Assembly (NCBI RefSeq): GCF_001514115.1
Contig: NZ_KQ948464.1
Span: forward strand, 186,001 to 250,000
Source: Streptomyces olivochromogenes
Lineage (GTDB): Bacteria > Actinomycetota > Actinomycetes > Streptomycetales > Streptomycetaceae
Direction: 5' to 3'
Length of the DNA stretch: 64,000 bases
Below the pieces are notes generated by a model. It saw only the letters and a program-made list of their open reading frames with translations, was not told where the DNA came from and ran no database searches. The stretch's first letter is position 1. The number at the start of each line of letters is the position of its first letter. The translations under genes were made by a program, and so were the position numbers. Positions 1-9,560 of the stretch are shown here, piece after piece.

Positions 1-703
1 CGTCCAGTTCCTCGGCGCCCTTCTCCGGCGCGCCCTCGACCACCACCGTGATCTCCCCGCGTACGCCCTCGGCGGCCCAGGCGGCCAGCTCGCCCAGCGG
101 CCCGCGCTTGACCTCCTCGTACGTCTTGGTCAGCTCGCGGCAGACGGCGGCCCGCCGCCCGTCCCCGAAGACCTCGGCCATCGCGGCGAGGGTGTCGTCG
201 AGGCGGTGCGGGGCCTCGAAGTAGACCATCGTGCGGCGCTCGCCCTCGACCTCCCGCAGCCGGGACAGCCGCTCGCCCGCCTTCCTCGGCAGGAACCCCT
301 CGAAGCAGAACCGGTCGACGGGCAGCCCGGACAGCGCGAGCGCGGTGAGCACGGCGGACGGGCCGGGTACGGCGGTGACCTTGATGTCCTTCTCGACGGC
401 CGCGGCGACCAGCCGGTACCCGGGGTCGGAGACGGACGGCATCCCGGCGTCGGTCACCAGCAGCACGCGCGCGCCGCCGACCAGCGCCTCGACGAGTTCG
501 GGCGTGCGGGCGGCCTCGTTCCCCTCGAAGTACGACACCACGCGCCCGGTGGTCTGCACGCCCAGCGCCTGGGTCAGCCGGCGCAGCCTGCGGGTGTCCT
601 CGGCGGCGACGACGTCCGCGCCCGCCAGCTCCTGGGCGAGCCGGGGCGGGGCGTCGGCCACGTCGCCGATGGGGGTGCCGGCCAAAACAAGGGTTCCTGT
701 CAC
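1..703 (-). CDS. rsmI: 16S rRNA 2'-O-ribose C1402 methyltransferase RsmI (3' part beyond window)
   Basis: The reverse strand encodes an RsmI-type SAM-dependent methyltransferase, which 2'-O-methylates C1402 in the 30S decoding centre. The GTG start at 703 gives an N-terminus beginning MTGTLVLAGTPIGD, and the family motifs AAEDTRR, VTDAGMPSVSDPG and PGPSAVLTAL follow in order. About 234 codons are visible and the frame is still open at the window edge, so the C-terminal part is missing. It is divergent from the O-mannosyltransferase gene, an arrangement I recall from Streptomyces coelicolor. The identification rests on these motifs. Confidence 0.93.
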   Translation of the reverse strand, partial: MTGTLVLAGTPIGDVADAPPRLAQELAGADVVAAEDTRRLRRLTQALGVQTTGRVVSYFEGNEAARTPELVEALVGGARVLLVTDAGMPSVSDPGYRLVAAAVEKDIKVTAVPGPSAVLTALALSGLPVDRFCFEGFLPRKAGERLSRLREVEGERRTMVYFEAPHRLDDTLAAMAEVFGDGRRAAVCRELTKTYEEVKRGPLGELAAWAAEGVRGEITVVVEGAPEKGAEELD

Positions 704-797
704 GGTTCCATCCTCGCAGGGGCATTCGGCGGCAGCCGCATCCACCCATTAGGCCCGTGCACGGGACTCCCACAGACCTGTTCCCTACGATGGCGCG

Positions 798-2537
798 GTG
801 ACCAGTACCGCGTCCTCCACGGACACCCGGCAGGGCCAGGCAGCCGAAGAACGGCGGCCGTCGTGGCAGCAGCGGCTGCGCCGCTTCGGATACATCGCGC
901 CGCCAAGAAGCGATGTGCGTGATCGACTCGTGCCGCCGTACGCCGAGCCCAGTCCCCGGATCTGGGCTGCGTTCGGGCTGCGCCACGAGGTCGCGGAACG
1001 CATCACGCGCTGGTCGGGCTGGGGCGGCCCGCTGCTCGTGACCCTGATGGCGGGGCTGATGCGGTTCTGGAACCTGGGCAGCCCGAAGGCGGTGATATTC
1101 GACGAGACGTACTACGCCAAGGACGCCTGGGCGCTGATCCACCGCGGGTACGAGGTCAACTGGGACAAGAACGCCAATGACCTGATCCTGCAGAACAACG
1201 GGCACGTCGGCATCCCCTCCGACGCCGCCTATGTGGTGCATCCCCCGGTCGGCAAGTACGTCATCGGGCTCGGCGAATGGATGTTCGGCTTCAATCCGTT
1301 CGGCTGGCGTTTCATGACGGCGCTGCTCGGCACGCTGTCGGTGCTGCTGCTGTGCCGGATCGGGCGCCGGATGTTCCGCTCGACGTTCCTGGGCTGTCTC
1401 GCGGGCGCGCTGATGGCGGTGGACGGGCTGCACTTCGTGATGAGCCGCACCTCGCTGCTCGACGGTGTGCTGATGTTCTTCGTGCTGGCGGCCTTCGGCT
1501 GTCTGATCGTGGACCGCGACCGCGCGCGTGCCCGGCTGGCGGCCGCCCTGCCCACGGACCCGGACGGTCTCGTACGCCCCGACGCGCACATCGCCGAGTC
1601 CACCCGCCTCGGCTGGCGCCCCTGGCGCTGGACGGCCGGTCTGATGCTGGGCCTGGCCCTCGGCACCAAGTGGAGCGGCCTGTACGTCCTCTTCGCGTTC
1701 TGCCTGATGGCGGTCCTGTGGGACGTCGCCGCCCGCCGGGTCGCGGGCGCCCGGCACCCGTACATGGCGGCCCTCAAGCACGACACGGGCATCACGTTCC
1801 TCGCGACGGTCCCGGTGGCGATCGCCACGTACTTCATCTCCTGGACCGGCTGGATCCTCTCCCCCACCAACGGCAAGGGCGGCTACTTCCGCAACTGGGC
1901 CGCGACCGACGGCAAGGGCGGCAGCTGGAGCTTCCTGCCCGACTGGCTGCGCAGCCTGTGGCACTACGAGCACGAGGTGTACGAGTTCCACGTCGGCCTC
2001 TCGTCCCCGCACACCTACCAGTCGAACCCGTGGAGCTGGATCGTCCTGGGCCGCCCGGTCTCGTACTTCTACGAGTCCCCGCTGCCCGGCAAGGACGGCT
2101 GCCCGGCGGACGCGGGCGACAAGTGCGCCCGCGAGGTCCTGGCCCTGGGCACGCCCCTCCTGTGGTGGGCCGCCTGCTTCGCGATCGTCTACGTCCTGTG
2201 GCGATGGGCGTTCCGCCGCGACTGGCGGGCGGGCGCGATCGCCTGCGGCATCGCGGCCGGCTACCTCCCCTGGTTCATGTACCAGGAGCGCACGATCTTC
2301 TTCTTCTACGCCATCATCTTCGTCCCGTTCCTGTGCCTGGCGGTCGCCATGATGATCGGCGCGATCCTCGGCCCACCCGGCTCCACGGAACGCCGCCGCG
2401 TCATCGGCGCGGCGAGCGCGGGCGTCCTGGTCCTCCTGATCGCCTGGAACTTCATCTACTTCTGGCCCCTGTACACGGGCACCGCGATCCCCATAGACCA
2501 GTGGCGGTCACGGATGTGGCTGGACACCTGGGTCTAG
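798..2537 (+). CDS. pmt: Dolichyl-phosphate-mannose protein O-mannosyltransferase (Pmt)
   Basis: This 579-residue polytopic membrane protein transfers mannose from polyprenyl phosphate to secreted proteins, as known for actinobacterial Pmt. An acidic first-loop motif, FDETYYAKDAW near residue 100, carries the catalytic Asp-Glu pair of GT39 enzymes. It is followed by HPPVGK and about ten hydrophobic helices, and the C-terminal region has the WFMYQERTIFFFYAIIFVPF pattern. The start is GTG at 798. A TACGAT hexamer at 786-791 lies six bases upstream and there is no Shine-Dalgarno, so the mRNA is probably leaderless. A strong hairpin follows the stop codon. In Streptomyces, Pmt is needed for phage phiC31 receptor glycosylation and for antibiotic tolerance. 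Confidence 0.93.
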   Translation: MTSTASSTDTRQGQAAEERRPSWQQRLRRFGYIAPPRSDVRDRLVPPYAEPSPRIWAAFGLRHEVAERITRWSGWGGPLLVTLMAGLMRFWNLGSPKAVIFDETYYAKDAWALIHRGYEVNWDKNANDLILQNNGHVGIPSDAAYVVHPPVGKYVIGLGEWMFGFNPFGWRFMTALLGTLSVLLLCRIGRRMFRSTFLGCLAGALMAVDGLHFVMSRTSLLDGVLMFFVLAAFGCLIVDRDRARARLAAALPTDPDGLVRPDAHIAESTRLGWRPWRWTAGLMLGLALGTKWSGLYVLFAFCLMAVLWDVAARRVAGARHPYMAALKHDTGITFLATVPVAIATYFISWTGWILSPTNGKGGYFRNWAATDGKGGSWSFLPDWLRSLWHYEHEVYEFHVGLSSPHTYQSNPWSWIVLGRPVSYFYESPLPGKDGCPADAGDKCAREVLALGTPLLWWAACFAIVYVLWRWAFRRDWRAGAIACGIAAGYLPWFMYQERTIFFFYAIIFVPFLCLAVAMMIGAILGPPGSTERRRVIGAASAGVLVLLIAWNFIYFWPLYTGTAIPIDQWRSRMWLDTWV

Positions 2538-2549
2538 CTGGGCGGACAC

Positions 2550-2586
2550 ACCAAGAGGGCGCGGCGGTCTGCCGCGCCCTCTTGGT
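2550..2586 (+). terminator. Rho-independent terminator after pmt
   Basis: A perfect 16-bp stem (ACCAAGAGGGCGCGGC and its complement) with a 5-base loop lies 13 bases after the pmt stop codon. The remaining ~370 bases up to the next gene show no further gene. A TTGACG element at 2907 could be the -35 box of the next promoter. Confidence 0.85.
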
Positions 2587-2956
2587 CGTTGTCGGCCGTC
2601 AGCGGCTGTCGTTGGCCACCCTCGTACGGCCCGGAGACGGCCCGGCTCGCGGGTGAAGCGGCTGACCACCGCCTCACAAGTTCGATCACCGACCCATACG
2701 ACGTCCGGCAACGCGCTCGTGGGGCTGCATGAGTTTCCGGGTCGTGGCCGCCCCTGTGCGCTCCGGTCCGTCGTCGTTGATGTCAACCGGTGAGGTCAGG
2801 GGCAGCCGCTGCGCTCGCCGCTCTTGTGGTCTGTTCGGTGGAGATCGGCGTGCCGTGCAGGGGCTGACATCCGGCCTGTCGTCACTGTGAGCGATAGCAG
2901 ACGTGATTGACGCGTAGCTCTGGACCGGGGCTACCGCCCGAGAAGAAGGAGGCCCC

Positions 2957-4219
2957 ATGGCAGCGTTTCGAGGCGCCTGTCTGCGCGGCGCGATCGCTGT
3001 GGCCGGCATGGTGGTGAGTTTGGTGGCCACGCCCGCGACGGCCCAGGCCGCGACAACCAACGTGCCCTGTGACCCGACCGCACTGAAGAACGCGATCACT
3101 GGCGCCAACTCCGGGGACACGCTGGTGCTGGCCCACAACTGCGTCTACAGCTACACCACGCCGGACAACGCCAACAACGCTTTGCCCGTGATCACCAAGA
3201 AACTCACCATCAATGGACGCGACGCCACCATCCAACGAGACCCGACGACGGCAGCCCTGTTCCGCATCTTCGAAATCGACGGACCCGGGAACCTGGCACT
3301 CAACGATCTCACCGTCCGCAACGGCAGCGTCCCGGGTACCGCTGGTGGCAACCTCTTCGTCAATCCGGGTGGGACACTCAGCCTCGCCCGTAGCGTCGTG
3401 ACGAACGGCACCGCCACCGACGGCGGCAACATCTTCGCCAATTCGGGTGGGACCATCGACCTCACCCGTAGCGTCGTGAAGAACGGCACCGCCACCGACG
3501 GCGGCGGCTTCTTCATTCTCGCCTCTGCCACCGTGCGGATCCGTCACAGTGCCGTCAGCTACAACACCTCGGCAGCATTCGGCGCCGGCATCTCGAGCAG
3601 AGGCGACCTCACCATCGCCGACGGCACCACGATCAGCAATAACGCCACCGGCGGCGTGGGTGGCGGACTCGCCAACAGCGGCCCGGCGACGATCGATGAT
3701 TCCAAGATCTTCTCGAACAGCGCAGCCAGCACCGGTGGCTTCAGAGGCGGTGGAGGGATCTTCAACCTCAACACCGGCAAGGTGAACCTGCACCACACCC
3801 GTGTGGAGCACAACACGGTCACCGCAACGGCGAACGCGCCGGGCGTGGGCGGGGGGATCTCGAACCAGGGAGTGGCCGCCACGGTGACGATTGACGGCGG
3901 AAAGATCGGACACAACTCGGCCGAGGGGACCAACGCCCAGGGCGGTGGCGTCTACAACGAGGGCACGCTGATCACCAAGCGGCTGGAGATCGAACACAAC
4001 ACCTCCACCGGCACGGGTGCCCAGGGCGGTGGTCTGACCAACAACGGTGGGACCGCCACGCTCACCAGCAGCCAGGTGGAGCACAACACCAGCAGCGCCC
4101 CTCCCGGCGGAATCAACAACAAGTCCGGCACGGTGACCCTGAACGACAGCAAGGTGAAGCACAACAAGCCCACCAACTGCGCTGGCAGCGCAGTCCCGGT
4201 GCCTGGCTGCGTGAACTGA
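2957..4219 (+). CDS. Secreted right-handed beta-helix repeat protein
   Basis: This 420-residue protein has a Sec signal peptide (two Arg in the n-region, hydrophobic core at residues 12-24, likely cleavage after ATAQA). The mature part starts with a PCDPTALKNAITGANSGDTL segment, the entry strand typical of right-handed beta-helix or polymorphic outer-membrane-repeat-like proteins. It is followed by repeated NGTATDGGN/F, HNT and GGGISN turns of about 20-30 residues that build the helix. There is no anchor or catalytic motif I recognise. AAGGAGG lies seven bases before the ATG. It converges on another secreted beta-helix gene. Either a surface adhesin-like or polysaccharide-active protein is possible. 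Confidence 0.8.
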   Translation: MAAFRGACLRGAIAVAGMVVSLVATPATAQAATTNVPCDPTALKNAITGANSGDTLVLAHNCVYSYTTPDNANNALPVITKKLTINGRDATIQRDPTTAALFRIFEIDGPGNLALNDLTVRNGSVPGTAGGNLFVNPGGTLSLARSVVTNGTATDGGNIFANSGGTIDLTRSVVKNGTATDGGGFFILASATVRIRHSAVSYNTSAAFGAGISSRGDLTIADGTTISNNATGGVGGGLANSGPATIDDSKIFSNSAASTGGFRGGGGIFNLNTGKVNLHHTRVEHNTVTATANAPGVGGGISNQGVAATVTIDGGKIGHNSAEGTNAQGGGVYNEGTLITKRLEIEHNTSTGTGAQGGGLTNNGGTATLTSSQVEHNTSSAPPGGINNKSGTVTLNDSKVKHNKPTNCAGSAVPVPGCVN

Positions 4220-4316
4220 CCAACCGGGACCCCCGCCGGAGGCATTGCCTTAACCTCGGCTGCACTCTCTCAGCCCAGCCCCGGCCTGGTCTTCGCCCCC
4301 TTGTGGGCGCGGGCGG

Positions 4317-4365
4317 ACGACGGCGACGACGCCGCGGCGGAGAGCCGCGCTGTCGTCGCCGTCGT
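4317..4365. terminator. Bidirectional terminator between convergent secreted-protein genes
   Basis: A 14-bp stem (ACGACGGCGACGAC and its complement) encloses a second GC-rich stem-loop. It lies between the 3' ends of the two convergent beta-helix genes and can serve both. Confidence 0.65.
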
Positions 4366-4388
4366 CGTTGTCGGTGGTCGTCGGGCGG

Positions 4389-7262
4389 TCAGCCCGCCGG
4401 GTGGGTGGCGTAGTCGCCGAGGAGGTCGGCGTAGATGTCGACGGAGGTGGAGCCGGCGTTGTACAGGTCGATCTCGCCGTCGGTGCCGACCTTGACCAGC
4501 GCGCGGTTGGCCACGGTGTGTTTGGCCGTGAAGTCGACCGAGTGCACGCCGGGGCGGGAGGTGCCGTCGGCGTAGGCGATGAGGTAGCCGGTGCCGGACG
4601 GCGCGGGCACCGTGAGGTTGAGGTCCACGGCGCTCACCCCGCTCGCCGGGACCCCGTGCGCACCGATGACCTTGAGCTTCAGCGTGGCGTGGGCACCGAG
4701 CCTGGCGATCTTTCCGCTTCCGGCGCCGGTGTGGGTGTTGAGGATCCGCACCGGGGTGACCGGCTGGAACTGCGAACCGCTCGCGATGGGGCCGTACCAG
4801 CCGACGAGGTCCGCGATCAGGTTCGCCGACGACCTGCTGGTGTTGCGCAGGACGACCTTGCCGTCCACCAGCGGGAGCACGATCTGGGCGGAGGCGGTCT
4901 GCCCGGTGGTCCAGTACGGGCCCGTCACGCTGGAGCCGGAGTTGCCGTGGGTGGAGACGGTGAGGCTGCCGGACGCCTTGGTGGTGGTCGCCCCGACGTT
5001 GAGGACCACGGCGCTCGCCCCGGTCGGGACGCCGTGGGTGCCGGCGGCCGTCAGCGTGACCGAGTGGCCGCCGGCGACCGGTCCGGTGACGCCGCCGGTG
5101 CCGCCCCGGGTGTCGAGCAGCCGGACGGGCGTGGCCGGGCGATAGGTATCGGCGAACTGGCCGTGCGATTGAAGTCCGACGGTGGCCACGTTGACGGTCA
5201 CCGCGCCGGAGCTGCCGTTGTAGATGTCGACCGAACCGGTCGGGGTGACCTTGACGGTCGCCTCGTTGCGGGCGCTCCGGCCGGGCTCGAAGTCGATGCT
5301 GGAGGTGCCCGGGCGGGTGGTTCCGTGGGTGTAGAGGGTCAGAGAGCCGCTCGCCTTGGCCTCGCTGGTGACGATCTGCAGCTCAGCCGCGTCCACGCCG
5401 TCGGAGTCGGCGCGCACGGTGGCCGCCGAGAGCTTCAGGACGCCGTGCGCGGCGATCGTCTTCTCGGTGTCGAACTCCGGGGTCATGGCCACGAAGGCGT
5501 CCGCGGCGTGGAAGGTCGCCTTGGCGGTGGTGGTCCGGCCGAGCTGGTCCGTCTGCGTCAGTGTGGCGGTGTACGCGCCGGGGGCGGGGTACTGGTGCGG
5601 CACCTCCTGCGCGCCGTTGGCCAGGTTCTGCTGGCTGCCGTCGCCGAACGTCAGGGACCGGTACGCGATCTCCCACACGTCCGCCGGTTCCGGAACGGTG
5701 AACCGCGCGTACCCCGCGTTGACCTGCCCGTCGCTCGTGGTGTCCGCAACGCCGGACAGCGACGCGGCGGGCGGTGTGGCCGTAGCCGCCAGGACCGGGA
5801 CGTACTGCCCTGTCCGGCTCAACCCGTCGGTATCAGTCACCGTGATGCTCGGGGTGTACCTGCCCGGCGTGGTGTAGCTGTGGGTGACCGGGGCGCCCGC
5901 AGCGCCGGTGACCGGGGCACCGCCGTCGCCGAAGTCGACCGAGTACGTGAATGCCTCGCCCCACGAACTGGTGGCGCCATCGGTCCTCAGCGAGGTGACC
6001 AACGGTGCGAGCCCGCTCGTCGACGACGGCGTGTCGCCGACCCGGAAGTAGATGGTGTCCTGCCGCTCGATGGCGCCCCGGTCGGGGCGGCTGCTCGCGC
6101 TGGTGCCGGTGTCGGCGACGAGCGGGTCGTCGACGCGCGAGGCGCCGTTGATGTCGGTGGAGAGCTCGCCGGGCGCGTCCGCGTCGGCCGAGTCGATGAG
6201 GGCGGAGTGTTCGTTCGGTGCCGTCAGGGACAGCATGTTGAGTCCGTCGATGTCGTGCGCACCCTGCCCGGTCGCGTCCCGCAGTGCCGCGGTGGTGGGG
6301 TAAGGGCTGTCGGCCCAGGAGTACTCGGGGCGCGGCCGGGTGCCGCCGGGTGCACCGTTCGCCGCCACGTTGTAGTCGGCGGTGACCTGGGCCGCCGAGT
6401 CGGCCGACACCGTGTAGAGCGGAGCGGTGGGTGCCGGGCACGTGTCGCTCTGCCGCGCCGTCGTGGAGGCGACCACGTTGTTCTCCACCACCCCGGAGCT
6501 CCCGCCGTCCAGCGAGATTCCGGTGGCGCAGGGCGCGATGACGGTATTGCTCGTCACGTTCGCGCCGGACGTCCCCGTCACCGCGATCCCGCCGAGCCGC
6601 GGGGTGGTCACCACGTTGGTCGTCGCGGTGACCCGCGCCGCTCCTTGCTCCACCCGTACGCCGTAGGCGTATCCGTCGCCGATCCAGTTCCGCGACACGG
6701 TCACGTCCGAGGACGCGCCGTCCACAGTCACCGCGGTCCCTGCGCCAGGGGCCCGCACCGCGGGGCGGGGAAACGACAGCCGGTCGAGATCGACGCCTTC
6801 GGAGCCCGTCACCGCCACCCCGTCTCCGCCGCGGTACCAGACCCCCAGGTATTCGACCCGTACGTCGTGCACCGCTTTGAGCGTCAGCGCCGGCGCGGAG
6901 CCGGTGGACGCGAGCTCCGCCCATGAGCCGCCCGCGCTGACGGGCGCCCCAGTGAACGTGATCGGGGCGTCCTTGGTGCCCGACCTGGTCAAGGTCACCG
7001 ACTCCGAGTACGTCTGATCGTCCACCGACTCGATCCGAACCGTCTGCCCCGGTTCCACCACGTCCGCCGCCGCCTGCACCGTGCAGAAGGGCGCGCTCTG
7101 TGAGCCCGCGCCCGTGTCGCTGCACGCCACGTCGTGGTTCACGTACAGCGTCCCGGCCGAACCCGGGTCCGCCGTCGCCCTGCCGGTACCCGCGCCGCTC
7201 ATCACCCCCGCCACGATGAGCACGGCCACGGACACCCCGACAGCGGGGCGAGGTCTATGCAT
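4389..7262 (-). CDS. Large secreted beta-helix/PKD-domain protein
   Basis: This is a 957-residue exported protein. It has a signal peptide at residues 1-32 and a parallel beta-helix region at about 40-330 with DUF1565-like entry (YVNHDVACSDTGAGS, then QAAADVVEPGQTVRI). Two PKD-like domains follow at about 410-590 (VDFGDGG and LTFGDGS cores). The C-terminal half consists of repeated modules with the PVRLLDTRGGTG or PVRILNTHTGAG signature, then GAHGVP and LYNAGS motifs, which are frequent in actinobacterial surface proteins. No catalytic residues are evident. Carbohydrate binding or adhesion is an inference. Upstream there is an unusually long gene-free stretch before the PBP genes. Confidence 0.8.
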   Translation of the reverse strand: MHRPRPAVGVSVAVLIVAGVMSGAGTGRATADPGSAGTLYVNHDVACSDTGAGSQSAPFCTVQAAADVVEPGQTVRIESVDDQTYSESVTLTRSGTKDAPITFTGAPVSAGGSWAELASTGSAPALTLKAVHDVRVEYLGVWYRGGDGVAVTGSEGVDLDRLSFPRPAVRAPGAGTAVTVDGASSDVTVSRNWIGDGYAYGVRVEQGAARVTATTNVVTTPRLGGIAVTGTSGANVTSNTVIAPCATGISLDGGSSGVVENNVVASTTARQSDTCPAPTAPLYTVSADSAAQVTADYNVAANGAPGGTRPRPEYSWADSPYPTTAALRDATGQGAHDIDGLNMLSLTAPNEHSALIDSADADAPGELSTDINGASRVDDPLVADTGTSASSRPDRGAIERQDTIYFRVGDTPSSTSGLAPLVTSLRTDGATSSWGEAFTYSVDFGDGGAPVTGAAGAPVTHSYTTPGRYTPSITVTDTDGLSRTGQYVPVLAATATPPAASLSGVADTTSDGQVNAGYARFTVPEPADVWEIAYRSLTFGDGSQQNLANGAQEVPHQYPAPGAYTATLTQTDQLGRTTTAKATFHAADAFVAMTPEFDTEKTIAAHGVLKLSAATVRADSDGVDAAELQIVTSEAKASGSLTLYTHGTTRPGTSSIDFEPGRSARNEATVKVTPTGSVDIYNGSSGAVTVNVATVGLQSHGQFADTYRPATPVRLLDTRGGTGGVTGPVAGGHSVTLTAAGTHGVPTGASAVVLNVGATTTKASGSLTVSTHGNSGSSVTGPYWTTGQTASAQIVLPLVDGKVVLRNTSRSSANLIADLVGWYGPIASGSQFQPVTPVRILNTHTGAGSGKIARLGAHATLKLKVIGAHGVPASGVSAVDLNLTVPAPSGTGYLIAYADGTSRPGVHSVDFTAKHTVANRALVKVGTDGEIDLYNAGSTSVDIYADLLGDYATHPAG

Positions 7263-7314
7263 GAGGTCTCCACGAAGCGTTCGCGGTGAGGGCGGTGAGC
7301 CCCGGGGCGGCGTG

Positions 7315-7366
7315 CTGGGGTGCTGTGCTGAGGTGCAGCGTTGGGGTGCGGTGCTGAGGTGCAGTG
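7315..7366. repeat. 26-bp direct tandem repeat, two copies
   Basis: Two adjacent 26-bp units (7315-7340 and 7341-7366) differ at four positions and share the core GTGCTGAGGTGCAG. They lie about 50 bp upstream of the start of the leftward secreted-protein gene. Confidence 0.75.
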
Positions 7367-7768
7367 CCGAGTCGTCGACCGACGTCGACCGACCGACCGA
7401 GCGCGTGACGAGAATGCCGGTTGAGGGTGAACGGTCCCTGGAGGTCCACCAGTTGGCCGTCGCGGTCGTTCACTCCAGCGCTGACACGCAGCCGTCATCG
7501 TGTCAGCCCCCTTCTCAAGAAACGGCCATGATCCACCCTTGCCTTGCCCAAGACCGTTCCGTCCAGGGCGCGTTGGGGCGAATCGTTCATCCCGGTCACA
7601 GCGGGCCGGTCCCCGTGACCCGGCTCTCCGGCCACGAGTAGATCGCACCGGTCCGTCCTGGTCATTGACCCGCGTTCACGGATGCGACCGGACGCCCGGT
7701 CTAACGATTCGGAGAATCTCCGCCCCATCCACCACTCCTCCCGCATACAGTGCCCTGCAGACCGGCTT

Positions 7769-7786
7769 TTCTGAACGCGTTCAGAA
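7769..7786. promoter_or_regulatory. Perfect 18-bp palindrome, candidate operator for the PBP gene
   Basis: TTCTGAACGCGTTCAGAA is perfectly self-complementary and sits 37 bp before the ATG of the first PBP gene. Its length and symmetry fit a TetR-type operator. No matching regulator gene is adjacent. Confidence 0.5.
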
Positions 7787-7822
7787 GTTCGGGGGAGGGG
7801 TCCACGGGGAGGGTTTCGCGCA

Positions 7823-9463
7823 ATGCGCAAGGGGGCAAAGGCTGCCGTCATCGGCAGTGTGTTCGCCGTGATGGTGGGGGGTGCCGGATACGGCGCCTTC
7901 AATGTGATGTCGGCGCTCGACGGGAGCGGGGGCGGGGGCTCGGGGAGCGGCGGACCCGCGGCCGTGAAGACCGGGCCACCGAGCAGCGCGGAGGTCAAGG
8001 AGACCTCGACGAAGTTCTTCGCCGCCTGGGAGCAGGGGGACGCCGCCAAGGCCGCCGCGTACACCAACTTCGCCCAGAAGGCGCAGGAGTTGCTGGCCGG
8101 TTACCGCGACGACGCACACCTCACCGGCGTGAAGATCACCCCGGGGGCGGCCACGGGAGCCACCGTGCCGTTCTCCGTCAGGGCGACGGTGTCGTTCGAG
8201 GGGAAGTCCAAGCCGTTCGCGTACGACTCCCGGCTGACCGTCGTACGCGGTGAGACCACCGGGAAGGCGCTGGTCGACTGGAAGGCGTCCGTCGTGCATC
8301 CCGAGCTGCAGGAGGGGGACACGCTGGTCACGGGCGAGTCGGCGAGCCCGCCCATCGAGGCCGTGGACCGGAACAACGTTGTCCTGACGAAGGAGAAGTA
8401 CCCCTCGCTGGGCCCGATCCTGGACGCGCTGCGCGAGAAGTACGGCGACACGGCGGGCGGTACGGCCGGAGTCGAGCTGGCGATCCATCACGCGACCGAG
8501 GGCGCGGGGGACACCGCTCTGGTGACCCTCGCCAAGGGCAAGGCCGGCAAGCTGCGCACCACCCTCAGCGCGAGCGTGCAGGCCGCGGCGGAGAAGGCGG
8601 TCGCCCAGTACGCCGAGTCGTCCGTGGTGGCCGTGCAGCCGAGCAGCGGTGAGGTGCTGGCGGTCGCCAACCACCGTGCGGACGGCTTCAACGCGGCCTT
8701 CCAGGGCACCCTGGCCCCCGGCTCCACCATGAAGATCATCACCGCGGCGATGCTCATCGACAACGGCGTGACCACCATGAACGGCCCGGCGCCCTGCACG
8801 GAGACCGCGACCTGGCAGAGCCAGACCTTCCACAACCTCACCAACCTCGCGCCGAACGAGAAGGCGAGCCTCGCCAACAGCTTCATGCGGTCCTGCAACA
8901 CGGCCTTCGTGAAACTGATCGACGAGAAGCCGCTCACGGACGAGTCCCTGACGACCGAGGCACAGACGCGCTTCGGCCTCGGCCAGAACAACTGGAAGAC
9001 CGGCATCCCCTCCTTCGACGGCAGCGTCCCCGCCTCCAGCGGCCCGGACCGCGCCGCGAACGCGATCGGCCAGGGCCAGGTCCAGATGAGCCCGCTGAAC
9101 ATGGCGTCGGTCACGGCGACGGCGATGACGGGCACCTTCCGGCAGCCGGTCATCGTCTCGCGCAAGCTCGACGACCGGGAACTGGCGACGGCGAAGGGCC
9201 TGCCCAGCAGTACGTCCGCGCAGCTGCGCGCGATGATGAACCTCACCGCGACCAGCGGCACCGCCGCCCAGGTGATGGCGGGACTCGGCGGCAACATCGG
9301 TGCCAAGACCGGCTCCGCAGAGGTCGACGCCCAGTCCAAGTCGAACAGCTGGTTCACCGGCTATCGGAACGACATCGCGGCCGCCGCGATGACCCAGGGA
9401 GGCGGTCACGGGGTGGACGCGGCCGGTCCGATCGTCGCAGCTGTGCTACGAACGGGCGGCTGA
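7823..9463 (+). CDS. Class B penicillin-binding protein (transpeptidase), first of a tandem pair
   Basis: This 546-residue protein has one N-terminal membrane anchor (residues 8-29), then an NTF2-like MecA_N domain (about 50-160), a dimerisation region and a transpeptidase domain. The three active-site motifs are present: STMK near residue 304, SCN near 357 and KTG near 495. It should cross-link septal or tip peptidoglycan outside the membrane. The ATG start has GGGGAGGG about ten bases upstream. The next gene is a close paralogue, 97 bp downstream. S. coelicolor has a similar pair beside pmt/rsmI (recalled). It lacks a glycosyltransferase domain, so its partner would be a SEDS protein encoded elsewhere. 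Confidence 0.9.
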   Translation: MRKGAKAAVIGSVFAVMVGGAGYGAFNVMSALDGSGGGGSGSGGPAAVKTGPPSSAEVKETSTKFFAAWEQGDAAKAAAYTNFAQKAQELLAGYRDDAHLTGVKITPGAATGATVPFSVRATVSFEGKSKPFAYDSRLTVVRGETTGKALVDWKASVVHPELQEGDTLVTGESASPPIEAVDRNNVVLTKEKYPSLGPILDALREKYGDTAGGTAGVELAIHHATEGAGDTALVTLAKGKAGKLRTTLSASVQAAAEKAVAQYAESSVVAVQPSSGEVLAVANHRADGFNAAFQGTLAPGSTMKIITAAMLIDNGVTTMNGPAPCTETATWQSQTFHNLTNLAPNEKASLANSFMRSCNTAFVKLIDEKPLTDESLTTEAQTRFGLGQNNWKTGIPSFDGSVPASSGPDRAANAIGQGQVQMSPLNMASVTATAMTGTFRQPVIVSRKLDDRELATAKGLPSSTSAQLRAMMNLTATSGTAAQVMAGLGGNIGAKTGSAEVDAQSKSNSWFTGYRNDIAAAAMTQGGGHGVDAAGPIVAAVLRTGG

Positions 9464-9560
9464 AGTCACCCTTGACAGGGCGGGACCCTAGGGTGGGGGC
9501 TCTCGTTGAGGAGCATGAGGGTGCCGGGGGACTTGGGGAACAGGCGGAGGATCGAGAACT

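Larger units (their letters stand above)
7263..7822. other. 560-bp gene-free stretch upstream of the PBP pair
   Basis: No convincing coding sequence is seen on either strand. It holds a 26-bp tandem duplication (7315-7366), presumably the promoter of the secreted protein to the left, and an 18-bp perfect palindrome (7769-7786) next to the PBP gene on the right. Confidence 0.6.

Noticed and set aside
4368..6926. Very long + strand ORFs opposite the large secreted protein
   Set aside because: Arg/Gly/Val-rich shadow frames typical of high-GC antisense; the reverse strand has a signal peptide and clear domains.
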